From Adiantum capillus-veneris (lineage: Eukaryota > Streptophyta > Polypodiopsida > Polypodiales > Pteridaceae), in contig CM043955.1 in assembly GCA_014529385.2 (NCBI GenBank), positions 144,679,140 through 144,743,139 of the forward strand: a stretch of 64,000 bases of DNA, given 5' to 3'. The position numbers were made by a program, and so were the translations under genes. How positions within the stretch are numbered: position 1 is the first letter of the stretch; each line of letters begins with the position of its first letter. Positions 55,252-64,000 of the stretch are shown one piece after another. The notes below the pieces were generated by a model. The model did no database searches and was not told the DNA's origin. It was given only the letters and a program-made list of their open reading frames with translations.

Positions 55252-56775
55252 ATGCACTTACGCTCTGGGCGGGTGCTAGAACACGAGCATATTGAGGGTG
55301 CCTCTGTTCATACGGACACCCATTACCCATCCACGATAAGCTCTAGACCCTCAGCGAGGACACAATGTAGCACCACCCAAGACCCTAAAATAGCCGCTAG
55401 TGATTCCTCCTCCGACTCAGAAATCATGGAAGCATACCCTAACCAAAACACTGAGAGAGAAGGACATGCACCTCCCGAAGCTCCACAGCCTAGTACTAGT
55501 ATGTTTAGCCGTTTCATGGAAACATTAGGTAGAGCTACTCGCTCGGAACCTGAGGCAAATGAAGCACACGAAGAGGATGGGTTGGACTCTGACACACCTC
55601 TACGATACCCCATTGAGTTAAATAGTGCCTATGGAAAAGTGCTATATAACGCCTTATTGGACACGGGTGCTAAATACAATCTGCTATCCTATGGGGTGTG
55701 GTGTCAGTTAGGGAAGCCACCTCTATCTGAGAGTATTATCCAAGTCAAGGGTGTCAACAAGAAAAAAACTACGGTTTTTGGAATCTGGCACACTTCTATC
55801 AGTTATGACAATGGGGTTGTAGCTCAAGACTTTTTGGTCATGCCTACTGGAACTATGGAGGGTAATATAAACCTAGGCCGCACGTGGATGATAGCCACCA
55901 AATGCACTATTGATTGGGGGACTGGGGGTGTTACAACGCAAAAACCAACTCTTAGCCCTACCACTCAAGCCATAGTCCCTGAGATATTGCCCAAGGAAAT
56001 AAAACCCAAGACATTGCATGTCCAGGAGGTTGAACCATACGTCCCCATAGCCCAACTCTCTAGAGCTTCAACTGATGTTATTAAAAGAAAGCTTGAGACA
56101 CACAAGAACCATCCTAATATAACAGAGAAAACATACAAGTGGGTCCCTAAAGCTTCTTTAGTGACCATAACTAGTGCTAAAAAGCAGAAGCCTTGTAAGA
56201 AACGTACCACTCGCTCCAAGAAAAGTAAGAAAATGTTGCGATGGAGCCCTAAACGACTATTGGAAGCCCAAGGCTACTATCAAGGAAATGATCAAATCTG
56301 GGTACCCAAACGTAGATTGTACTCTTACCTATCACCTGACCCAAGTGAGCCCAATCCCGTAGCTCCAAAACAAATCAATGATCGTGGGAAGAAAAAAATC
56401 ACAGAATGCTACACACCTGCTCCCGAGCTAGTTTGGGTACCAAAGAAAGAACGATTTGTTCCACCTAGCTCAGGAAGGGGGGAGTCCCATGAAGATTCTA
56501 GCTCATCATGTAATACATCCATAGAGGTAAAAGCTTCTACACAGCCTCCATCTATAGTAGTGGACCTCCATGAAGCTACAAAAGAATCCACACCTCCCAG
56601 TTTTCAAGAATCACCTAATGAACCACTTCAAGCTCGATCCTGGGAGAGTACCTTACCACCGTTGCAACTCGACAAGGCACCTAGGGTAATAGAAAACTAC
56701 TGGCAAAAATCCTCACCTATTACCAACTGGAACAATTGGTTTCAAAGGGTGACAAGCTCATTTCAAACGGTATGA
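55252..56775 (+). CDS. Element V fused ORF: gag N-terminus, PR2-like domain, WxPK tail
   Basis: 507 codons from ATG to TGA. Residues 1-107 (MHLRSGRVLEHEH...) are the gag N-terminal region of the family. From 108 the protein matches the post-integrase domain of element IV: NALLDTGAKYNLLS with DTGA at 137-140 and INLGRTW with LGR at 208-210. From about 270 comes a basic tail with W297-K300, W331-K334, W350-K353 and W395-K398 (WVPK or WSPK), then a Ser/Pro-rich stretch and NWNNWFQRVTSSFQTV. The capsid core, zinc knuckles, RT, RNase H and integrase are missing. The deletion is in frame and the ORF is uninterrupted, which suggests it was translated until recently. Function unknown. Confidence 0.85.
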   Translation: MHLRSGRVLEHEHIEGASVHTDTHYPSTISSRPSARTQCSTTQDPKIAASDSSSDSEIMEAYPNQNTEREGHAPPEAPQPSTSMFSRFMETLGRATRSEPEANEAHEEDGLDSDTPLRYPIELNSAYGKVLYNALLDTGAKYNLLSYGVWCQLGKPPLSESIIQVKGVNKKKTTVFGIWHTSISYDNGVVAQDFLVMPTGTMEGNINLGRTWMIATKCTIDWGTGGVTTQKPTLSPTTQAIVPEILPKEIKPKTLHVQEVEPYVPIAQLSRASTDVIKRKLETHKNHPNITEKTYKWVPKASLVTITSAKKQKPCKKRTTRSKKSKKMLRWSPKRLLEAQGYYQGNDQIWVPKRRLYSYLSPDPSEPNPVAPKQINDRGKKKITECYTPAPELVWVPKKERFVPPSSGRGESHEDSSSSCNTSIEVKASTQPPSIVVDLHEATKESTPPSFQESPNEPLQARSWESTLPPLQLDKAPRVIENYWQKSSPITNWNNWFQRVTSSFQTV

Positions 56776-56784
56776 TCTACCCAA

Positions 56785-56794
56785 GGAAGGGGGG
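56785..56794 (+). other. Internal polypurine tract of element V
   Basis: GGAAGGGGGG, 9 bases after the stop of the fused ORF. A second identical decamer lies inside the ORF at 56473-56482, and the terminal one at 58376-58385. Confidence 0.5.
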
Positions 56795-58375
56795 AGTGTT
56801 TGCTGACAGTCATCATTCATTTGTTTCCCTCTCAACCTTTTTCCCTGACCTCTTAATCACCAATCTTAGGGAATGTACATATAAAGCTTTATACAAAAAA
56901 AAAAAAAAAAAAAGAGCAAGCGCAATTAGCAAACGAGTATGCACATTAAAGTCAAAACATTGACTCAGACCTACACATGTCACATCTGGTACAGTGAAAT
57001 AGAAACCTATGCCATAAAACACCTTTGATCCTCATCACTTGAGTGATGGAGGGTAGGTAAGATTAGTACGATAGAGTGTTTCTGTTTTAGAGTTGAGAGA
57101 TTAGAAAAGTTCTCTTTTCCCACTGATGTGCCTCCTAGAGGTATTGTTTGTGTTTCATAGTGTGTACAGGAGCGTGTTGCTATTGATAGGATTTGGATCT
57201 TCATGGAACCTTCAAATCAAGCACGACCATCAACACAAACAGGTGTTTCTTGTCCACTAGCATTGCCCTTATCTTTTTTGCATCTATGATTGTCTGCTTT
57301 GATTGTGATTGGTAGCATAATATTCAGCGCATTGGCTTAGTATCAAACATTTAATTCAATGTAATGTTTTGTCATAATCACTTGTCTAGGTTTAAAAATC
57401 AAGCAGTCCGACTAAGCTAGTTTGACCAAGCTAGGTATTAGAAATCTTCTCTTAATACCATGGGGAATGCCTTCCTAATAAACAATGGTTACTTAGGTTC
57501 TTAATCCGATTTAGGCAGCATTGTATGAAATGTACTAGGGCTTTCTAGTGGGCTTAACCCTATTGACCTTTAGCTTAAGTATTATAAAGGGAGTTTACTA
57601 ATGTGATGAGCCTGGGGAATGTAACAGTGTTATATGACCTCCCAAAGTTACAAAATTAAAATGATGAAAATGAACAAACAAAAAATCAAAGTTCCACAAT
57701 GTAAAATTTTAAGCTGGAAGAGAAATCTCAGCTGGATTTGGTACTTCACTCACATGTATTGCCTATGGTACTAGAGCCCTAGAGGTTCCCAGCATGGGCG
57801 CTTTTCCTTGAAAAGCAAAAAACCCAAGGCATACAAAATAAGCACACACATCATAATTGAATCACTGTGAAAAGACCTTGGGGGGTCAAAGAAAAAGTAA
57901 TCAGTCAGGCGATGATTTCATGAGAAATTCCTTTTATGGTAGCTTAACTACAAGGTTTTCTAGATATAGCCTCTAGTCAGCCCTTGAACATGAATACTTG
58001 GCTCTCGCGATTAAACAACTTAATTGACCACAGAAAATTAAGAAGCTTACCCATGGTATTAATATTCGATCTCTAGTGCTTTTCGATCGTCAAATTAGCG
58101 ACCCCAGACTTGTTTAATTTTTTGCCTTTACATCTGTTTATGCATTTGATTACATTGCAATTTAATGTTCATTGCTAACAAATTGTTTGAAATTCTTTTA
58201 CCAATCAATTTTTCTATCTAAAACTGCATATGCTTTTTAAGAGAATGCAATTACTGTGCCAATGTTGTTTGATTTTGCAGTGACTGAAGAAGGCTAAGGA
58301 CATTCATCTCAAATGCTCTTCCACCTCGATGAACCAGCTTCAACTCAATAGCTTCCGAGGACGGAATCTACATCA
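56795..58375 (+). other. 3' noncoding region of element V
   Basis: No supported gene. It lacks the acidic ORF of elements II and IV; in its place an A19 run stands at about 56896-56914. From about 57150 it aligns with the conserved 3' noncoding regions of II and IV in inverse orientation. Confidence 0.75.
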
Positions 58376-58387
58376 GGAAGGGGGGCA
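58376..58387 (+). other. Polypurine tract of element V
   Basis: GGAAGGGGGGCA followed directly by the 3' LTR. Confidence 0.9.
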
Positions 58388-58680
58388 TGTTAACCCTCAT
58401 GGCACACGGACACCCTATCACCTACGACGGACGTGTATTATGTATTCGATAGAGTCAGGTACCGGGCTTGTCGGACCAATAGGGAAAGGTAGAGTGATCG
58501 CCAATGAGAGGCGCACTTTAACTTGGACATTCAAGGATTAGTTGGTTAAGCATGGGCGCCCAAGTGTGAATGGGGTGAGCTCCTATAAAAGCCAACTAAA
58601 CCTAATTTTTACTCATTCTCTCATTTGTGCAATTGAAGAGTGCTCTTGCTCCATCTCCATCTTCTTCTTCTTCACCTCCT

Positions 58681-58712
<32 letters not shown>

Positions 58713-58963
58713 GGAGAGTGTGTGTGCGATCGAGCATTACGAAGGCACGACGGCGGCGAAGCGGTTGAGCGCGGCACGACTGCAGCTTCTTCTTCATCGC
58801 GGCGAGGAATCCACCACGAAGGCGAGCGTAGAGCGGTGAGTGACACACCCTTTGTTTTCTTGAGCTTGCTAGTTTAGGCTTGTTGTGTGCTTGGAGCCGT
58901 TTGTGGCTCGCATACGGTGTATTGGCAAGTCCCTTGCTTCGACAGTGCGGCAAGGAGCGCACA
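58388..58963 (+). repeat. 3' LTR of element V (576 bp)
   Basis: Near-identical to 53821-54395. One AG unit more, one G fewer in a GGG run (AAGGATT instead of AAGGGATT), and one A/G substitution (GAGGCGC for GAGACGC). Confidence 0.95.
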
Positions 58964-58968
58964 TCATG

Positions 58969-59123
58969 ACTTCTTTATCCGAACTCCAATTTGGGTGATC
59001 TATAGCCTCAATCAAAGAGCACGAAGCCCTCTGCGCATTGATGTAAAGACAGAAATTTTTGGAGTTATGGAAGGCATTTCTGAACAGCATTTTCGAAGTG
59101 AACGGGTTCAAGAAAATTGACTC

Positions 59124-59170
<47 letters not shown>

Positions 59171-59285
59171 GACTCGCAAGGGTTCTTCTTCTTCAACAAG
59201 GTCCACAATTATTGTGGAAAATGATCCAAGATCTCCTAAGTGTGGAGATAGCAACACAACCACCCAACCAACGAAATCGGAAACC
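58969..59285 (+). other. Probable 5' region of the LINE-type element
   Basis: Sequence between element V and ORF1, with an open frame into ORF1 but no upstream ATG in it, and a CT tract at about 59129-59167. No gene of its own seen. Confidence 0.45.
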
Positions 59286-60110
59286 ATGATCATGGCATAC
59301 TTGGTATCATTGCAAGAGACTGTAAATAAACGAGGCAAAGACTTACGAGCACTTGCAATGGATAATGACACACTAAGGGTACTTGTGGTTGAGGATGAGA
59401 ATCTCAAGAGGACACTTGCGATGCAAACAACACGTTTGATGCAACTTGAAGAGAAAATCAAGGAATGTAAACGTTCTCTTGTGGACTTGAATGCTTTGAA
59501 AGAGCTGATGAGCAAAGTAGAGCATGACCATGTATTGAAAGAGGAGAAATTTGACACCATGAGCCGGAATGTATGCGACATGGAAAATGTATGCACAAAC
59601 AAGTCTTGGGCTGATGTATGTGGTAGCAATGTGGTTGCTAATTCCTCACTCATGCAAGATATGGCTCAAACAAAGAATGTTGAGAATGTGGATGTGGAGG
59701 AGTTGAAGGAACGGGAGCGACGTTCCAAGAACATTGTTATTCGTGGAATTTCTGAAGAGAAGCTAGAGACACCTCCTTCTCTTGCCATTGTTATTGAAGA
59801 TTTCTTCAAAACCCACTTTGGCATGTGCGGAGTTATAGTCTATGGAGCACATAGAGTGGGGAAGCAAGGAACTCCTCGCTCGGGAGAATGGCCAATTGTA
59901 TGCAGCATGCTGGATGAGACCAAGCGAAAGATTATCCTTGATAATAGTTGGATCTATTTGAGGGATACAAAATGTTTTGTATGTGAAGATCGCACTATTA
60001 AGCAACAAAATATACGTCGCAAGGCATATGAGGAAAAGAATAAGAAAAACAAGGAGATCTCTCATGAAAAAAATGTGCCCAAGGAGGAGGCAAGTCCCTC
60101 GAGCAAATAG
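59286..60110 (+). CDS. LINE-type ORF1 (coiled coil and RRM-like domain)
   Basis: 274 codons from the first in-frame ATG (59286); the open frame extends back to 59214. The N-terminal part (LQETVNKRGKDL to about 130) is a heptad-rich coiled coil. Then SWADVCG, and a segment like ERRSKNIVIRGI ... GAHRVGK ... WPIVCSMLDETKRKIILDNS ... VCEDRTIKQQNIRRKAYEE, which has the layout of the RRM plus C-terminal domain of L1-type ORF1 proteins. The end is lysine-rich. ORF1 proteins coat the element RNA. It ends in TAG, after which the endonuclease frame continues in the same frame. Confidence 0.7.
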   Translation: MIMAYLVSLQETVNKRGKDLRALAMDNDTLRVLVVEDENLKRTLAMQTTRLMQLEEKIKECKRSLVDLNALKELMSKVEHDHVLKEEKFDTMSRNVCDMENVCTNKSWADVCGSNVVANSSLMQDMAQTKNVENVDVEELKERERRSKNIVIRGISEEKLETPPSLAIVIEDFFKTHFGMCGVIVYGAHRVGKQGTPRSGEWPIVCSMLDETKRKIILDNSWIYLRDTKCFVCEDRTIKQQNIRRKAYEEKNKKNKEISHEKNVPKEEASPSSK

Positions 60111-60140
60111 GGATGCGTAACCTATGAGACCGAGTTACAA

Positions 60141-60512
60141 TTGAGAATATGCTTTTGGAATTGTAATGGATACCCATGGAATGCGGCGGTTGGCATTGAT
60201 GAACTAACAAGCAAAGCCAATGTTGTACTTCTTGTTGAAACTTGGGAGCATGATACACAAAGGATTAATGGCTTGAAGAATTACAATGTACATTTATTGA
60301 TGTGGTCAAAGAATCTTAAGCAACGAAGAGGACAAGGAGGGGTAGCATGTATGGTTAAGAAAGGATTGGAAGATTTTGTATCAATTGTGAAAGATGACAA
60401 GTACAAACGTTATGTATGGCTGAAAATTATGACACCAAAAAGAGCACCCATTTTTGTAGCCGATTGCTACGTTCCTCATCATGATTCTCCCTTTTATGCT
60501 TGCATGGATAGA
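60141..60512 (+). pseudogene. LINE-type ORF2 endonuclease, truncated
   Basis: Open frame with an apurinic-endonuclease-like start: CFWNCNGYPWN, then VVLLVETWEHD with the catalytic Glu, RRGQGGVACMVKKGL and FVADCYVPHHDSPFY. It is cut at 60512 by the LTR of the next element; the reverse transcriptase would lie beyond that insertion, outside the window. It shares its frame with ORF1 and has no ATG near the start. Confidence 0.75.
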
Positions 60513-61441
60513 TGTTGGACGGATACGCCACGACAGACGTTAGCACAGCGAGAACTCACCTAACAAGTAATGTCAGCTAAGGACGAATCTCGACCCGCAG
60601 GCGCGTGGAAGCAAGCATAAGGTGTCAACCTACACTCGACCGACTCCTAACTAATTCCTACAGAGTCCCTACCAATTGTCTAAGTCATAGCCTTCAAGAG
60701 TGCAAAAGAGGATACTTCCTACAACGCTTGCTAGAGCCGAACACCCATCAAACACTTTCGAAACACCATAGAACTTGAAGGAGACCTTACTAATACCTAT
60801 AGGCCGCTCTCCCTAAGGTCTATGAACCAAAATCACGACCCAAAACACCCGGTGCAGAAACACGTAGGATGTCTGGCCGAAATTTGCAGGTCTTCGTTTC
60901 CGAAATCTGAAGTGCCTAATGTGTAGCTCTACTCAATGTGAACGCGTGGATATGCTGCAATGCGAAATCAGATAACGTATACTCACCCAAACAACAGATG
61001 AAGCTCGTAGAAGGAGCTCCCAAAGCTGGACCGTACGCGCGCAATGTTGGTATCAGCTCGTAGCTCTAGTCGGGGGCAACACGTTGCACTTCTCCGCACT
61101 CGATTCCGACCACCGTAGCACACGTAGGGTCAAGACGAAGCTCACACTCTCTCTCACGTACACAGTACGCTCACTCACAGACTTCCCACTGGTTTAAAAT
61201 GACAAAAGGTTTTTTCATTAAGGTCAAAAAGTGGTATATATACCTTACAACTTCTCAAACCCTAAAGTTCCAAAATCAACCATCTACTCATTCTAACTAT
61301 CAAAACTGGGATACAATCTGGAAACTTCTGTAAGTCCCAATATTTACAAGGTGAAAAATCGGGTTTTCCTCATTGAATGAATAATTACAAAAAATAATAG
61401 TTCCGAGTAGTTAGATGCCGTGGGGTGTCCAGCTTCTAACA
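60513..61441 (-). repeat. 3' LTR of element VI (929 bp)
   Basis: Starts TGTTGGACGG and ends CTTCTAACA on the + strand; the two ends form short inverted repeats (TGTTGG/CTAACA). A polypurine tract adjoins it. A minus-strand TATATAC-type box lies at about 61236-61243. No second copy is in the window, so the call rests on termini, polypurine tract and the abrupt break in the LINE. Confidence 0.65.
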
Positions 61442-61456
61442 TCCCCCCCCTCCTTG
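61442..61456 (-). other. Polypurine tract of element VI
   Basis: Minus-strand CAAGGAGGGGGGGGA directly before TGTTAGAAGC. Confidence 0.7.
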
Positions 61457-61492
61457 TTCATGTCGTCCCCGACATGGCCTTGATCACCTGCC

Positions 61493-63616
61493 TCATCTTA
61501 TCGCCTCCCGCATCTTTAGCAGTAATTCGTACCTGGCATGTAGGTTAAGCATTGTTGGTCCAAATATTTCTGTGTTCATGGTGAATAATCCTGTATAAAA
61601 TGCTTCTTCAAAAGCCTGGAGGTGATAAGATGGTAGAAACATGATTCTTTGATACAGCGCATGTATCACCTCCTTGGAAGGCTGACCTGACATATCATAA
61701 GCACATCTGTATGTATCCTGGAAGAAGAATATGCTGTCAGTCACCCGGCCTGGCTTGAACGTCTCAAACAGTGCTAGGATGGTTCTGCAGATCTTTCTCA
61801 TCATAATGCATGTAAGGTAAGGTGAACCAGTGAACAACTTTATGGCGCCCGTTAGGGTTTTCACCATGTATTGTACACTTATTCTCTCACCTGTCTTCAC
61901 GCCCGACAGCTTTGGGTAGTTCAGCCAAGTGGGTTGGCTTCTTTGCAAGATTTCTTGTGCCTTCCACGTCCTAACCCTTGGTAGAGGACAGAAGCTGAGG
62001 TTGTCCCTGATATGTTTAGGTGCCTCTACCAAGTGGATTAGGTATTGTGGGTACTTGGTAAGCCAAGCCTTCCTCCACTTTGGCTGAGAATCTACTATGA
62101 GCTTAACTCCTTCTGGCCTCGAGGTGTCTGCGTTGTAGAGAGGGACCGTTTGCTCTTCCCTGATTCGCTTGTTTATTGTTGCTGCTTCATATTTCAGCAA
62201 TGGATATGGGAGAGAGGGTTGAAGCCACTCGCGCCTGACATTGCTGGCATCGATCCTTTGGATGGTCATAGATTTGAAGACCCTCTGCTCCCATTCCAAG
62301 GCTTCCTTTGTGCTTTCTCTTAGCTCTGCCTCTATTGCCTTATGCAATTTTTCCTCCTCTTCTCGTGTTAGATCATGTGGCTCTTGAGAGGATTCTGCTG
62401 TGCTTTCCTCTGGCATGGGTGTGTCCACAGGATCTGCCACATTGTCGAGGTCGATGCCCTCATTGGCAGCTGGCCTTGAGCTTTCTGCTTCTGCTTGTTG
62501 CCGACCTTTCAACTCCTCAATTTGCTTGAGGAGTGTTTGATTTTCCGCTTCGGCTTCTCCGCCCATAGTCACGAGGAGGTCATTGAGTTCAGCGTTTACT
62601 TTTTCAACCTCCTCGAGCTTTATCTTTATGCTCTCCAATTCTTCTTGTAGGGATTTTTGGCTGTCCTCCATTCTTGTTTGCATTGCGATAGAACCTTCAA
62701 CCATCATTAACATCTGCTTCTTCTCGAGAGTCAGCTCCTTCTGGAGTTCTTGCATCTGCTCTTCATATTTTTGACTCTCGGAAATGATTTGAGTCGAGCT
62801 CGTAGCTCTAACTCTAGCAAGTGATGCTCGTAGCCTCTGGATGGTTTGATCTTTGACTTTTAACTGGTCCTTGAGCTCAAGGACTTCATCTAAGCTTGCT
62901 TCTTGTTTTATCTTTGCCTTTTCCTTGGCATTCCTCATGGCCTCTACTTCTTTAGTTTCCTCTACTAGCTGGAGTGTCAGATTATCCCGTTCTTTTTCAG
63001 CATCTTGCAATGACTTGCTGAGTTGCGGACACTCTTCTTCCGCTGCTTGTAATCTTTTTGCTGTTGCCTTATTTGATTCTTCCTTTGCTTGGCAGTTTTG
63101 TAGAGCCGTTGCCAAGCTGGCATGGAGGAGGTCAGCTTCTCTCTCTTTTAGCCCTTGGCTTTGTACCTGCAGAGTATCCCTTTCCATCTTGGTCTTTTCT
63201 TCGGTGGCCTTTAGAGTTATCAATTCTTCGTCTGATGCCATAGATTGTGCTCTTATTCCAGCTAGCATTGTCATTTTTCTTTCCCTTTCTTGGCTTTCTT
63301 GTTCATCTAGCAATGTCTGCCTTATCTGCTCCACTTCGTCCTCGGTGAAAGGGACATGGGGAATGTTTTCCGCTGCAGTATCAAGAATCTCGAAATTCTT
63401 GATGTAATCTTCAAAGCGGTCCCTCTGCACTCTTTTGGATGATCCGGACATAGACTCGAGAGATGGCTTCCAGAGATCGTTTAAATCACCCTTGAGGGCT
63501 CTTTCTGCTCGGAAACTCTCCATCAGCCTCTCGAGTCTTGCCGCTTTTTGTGACCTTGTCTCTTTGGCCGTCAGAATCCTTTTTTCCTTTCTTCTGCTCA
63601 GGTTGCTCCTCTGCAA
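61493..63616 (-). CDS. Coiled-coil ORF next to the 3' LTR, unknown function
   Basis: 707 open codons, no clear ATG start. Residues about 95-385 are a long Glu/Lys/Leu-rich heptad region (a coiled coil), followed by an acidic Pro/Ser linker and a C-terminal globular part of about 260 residues with many Trp, Tyr and Pro (WLQPSLPYPLLKYE, TWLNYPKLSGVKTGE, SIFFFQDTYRCAYDMSG). It ends 36 bases before the polypurine tract. I do not recognise it. Its place corresponds to the extra 3' ORF of some plant retroelements, or it may be a captured host gene. Confidence 0.6.
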   Translation of the reverse strand: MQRSNLSRRKEKRILTAKETRSQKAARLERLMESFRAERALKGDLNDLWKPSLESMSGSSKRVQRDRFEDYIKNFEILDTAAENIPHVPFTEDEVEQIRQTLLDEQESQERERKMTMLAGIRAQSMASDEELITLKATEEKTKMERDTLQVQSQGLKEREADLLHASLATALQNCQAKEESNKATAKRLQAAEEECPQLSKSLQDAEKERDNLTLQLVEETKEVEAMRNAKEKAKIKQEASLDEVLELKDQLKVKDQTIQRLRASLARVRATSSTQIISESQKYEEQMQELQKELTLEKKQMLMMVEGSIAMQTRMEDSQKSLQEELESIKIKLEEVEKVNAELNDLLVTMGGEAEAENQTLLKQIEELKGRQQAEAESSRPAANEGIDLDNVADPVDTPMPEESTAESSQEPHDLTREEEEKLHKAIEAELRESTKEALEWEQRVFKSMTIQRIDASNVRREWLQPSLPYPLLKYEAATINKRIREEQTVPLYNADTSRPEGVKLIVDSQPKWRKAWLTKYPQYLIHLVEAPKHIRDNLSFCPLPRVRTWKAQEILQRSQPTWLNYPKLSGVKTGERISVQYMVKTLTGAIKLFTGSPYLTCIMMRKICRTILALFETFKPGRVTDSIFFFQDTYRCAYDMSGQPSKEVIHALYQRIMFLPSYHLQAFEEAFYTGLFTMNTEIFGPTMLNLHARYELLLKMREAIR

Positions 63617-64000
63617 CTGGCTCTAGCCGCCTCTTCAACCTCGTAGCCACCCTTGGTGCTCTTTGTGGCTCATCTTCCTTGTCTTCTTTTACCCTTAGCC
63701 AATCATTTTGAGATGGGGGGTCAGGCCACCTTCCCTTGGCGTGTAGTGCTGCATAAATTACCTTGGTTATCATTTCTCCTAGCACTATGTAGGTTGGCTT
63801 TTTGTTGCTCATTTTTACCAAGCTGTCATGTATGTATGCCGCATAGTTGATTATCTTTGGGGTGCCTTGCCCAAGTAAACATTGTGGAAATTGCACCTGG
63901 CGACATCCTGTACTTCTGTGGCCTCTTCGTGCACATGTGAAAGTACTGGTTGTACAATTGGATCATGATCGCCACCTTTGGGTTGGCGATGTCTTCAAAG
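63486..64000 (-). pseudogene. Upstream part of the element VI ORF, frames shifted
   Basis: 63486-63896 is open in a frame different from the coiled-coil ORF and overlaps it. It contains GTPKIINYAAYIHDSLVKM and a Lys/Glu-rich end. The last 100 bases of the window are open in a third frame (VAIMIQLYNQYFHMCTKRP). An indel or intron probably separates these. Not recognised. Confidence 0.45.

Larger units (their letters stand above)
53821..58963 (+). mobile_element. Element V: recent non-autonomous deletion derivative of the II/IV family
   Basis: Plus strand, 5143 bp, target duplication TCATG at 53816-53820 and 58964-58968. LTRs 53821-54395 and 58388-58963 differ by about one substitution, one single-base indel and one AG unit. 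It has a perfect tRNA-Asp primer site and a polypurine tract, but no RT, RNase H or integrase. One 507-codon ORF joins the gag N-terminus to the post-integrase protease-like domain and tail. It must have been moved by enzymes of a relative. Confidence 0.95.
60513..64000 (-). mobile_element. Element VI: 3' end of a minus-strand LTR element (runs off window)
   Basis: LTR 60513-61441, polypurine tract and a long ORF. The left flank ATAGA (60508-60512) is the probable target duplication, with its partner beyond the window. It interrupts the LINE endonuclease. No RT or integrase is visible in the part present. Confidence 0.7.

Noticed and set aside
62045-63407. Several + strand ORFs of 60-184 codons
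   Set aside because: All are antisense to the coiled-coil ORF, whose Glu/Lys/Leu codons leave the complement open (Ser/Phe/Leu-rich).

Overview
The window looks like land-plant nuclear DNA dominated by LTR retrotransposons. One host gene is clearly recognisable: an eight-exon calcium-dependent protein kinase (CDPK) on the + strand at 45488-48058. Its introns, the tRNA-Asp primer sites of the Ty3/gypsy elements, a dual-RNase-H Tat-type element and abundant CT/CA microsatellites fit a vascular plant. The species cannot be read from the sequence. A fern or another non-angiosperm is possible, because several mobile-element proteins do not match angiosperm families I know, but this is a weak inference.

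Layout. (1) 1-22567: element II, minus strand, an old gypsy-type element with a tRNA-Asp primer site and many stops and frameshifts. (2) 1349-10470: element I, a Tat-type dual-RNase-H element nested in II. Its target duplication is GGTAC, and its LTRs appear to differ by about one base plus a GA microsatellite, so it is very young. (3) 22568-26656 plus 40238-40824: element III, related to II. It has a chimeric gag and an LTR that is split by element IV. (4) 26657-40237: element IV, a 13.6-kb relative of II inserted in the LTR of III, with target duplication CCTAA. (5) 40825-44900: eroded chromovirus pieces, palindromes and a 77-bp direct repeat. (6) 44976-48450: the CDPK gene and its promoter. 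(7) 48450-53815: gene-poor DNA rich in microsatellites, ending in CT-rich monomer-like repeats. (8) 53821-58963: element V, a 5.1-kb plus-strand internal-deletion derivative of the II/IV family, with near-identical LTRs and target duplication TCATG. (9) 58964-60512: a truncated non-LTR (LINE-type) element with an ORF1 and the start of an endonuclease. (10) 60513-64000: one end of another minus-strand LTR element, cut into the LINE endonuclease and carrying a long coiled-coil ORF beside its 3' LTR.

The most unusual system is the II/IV/V family. Downstream of integrase, its pol reading frame carries a second retropepsin-like domain with a canonical DTGA motif. The protease in the normal position has DGGA instead. 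After the second domain come a tail with repeated WxPK motifs, an internal polypurine tract and, in II and IV, a conserved 140-residue acidic ORF in the env position. Element V has kept only the gag N-terminus, the second protease-like domain and the tail, fused in frame in one 507-codon ORF, and it has moved recently.
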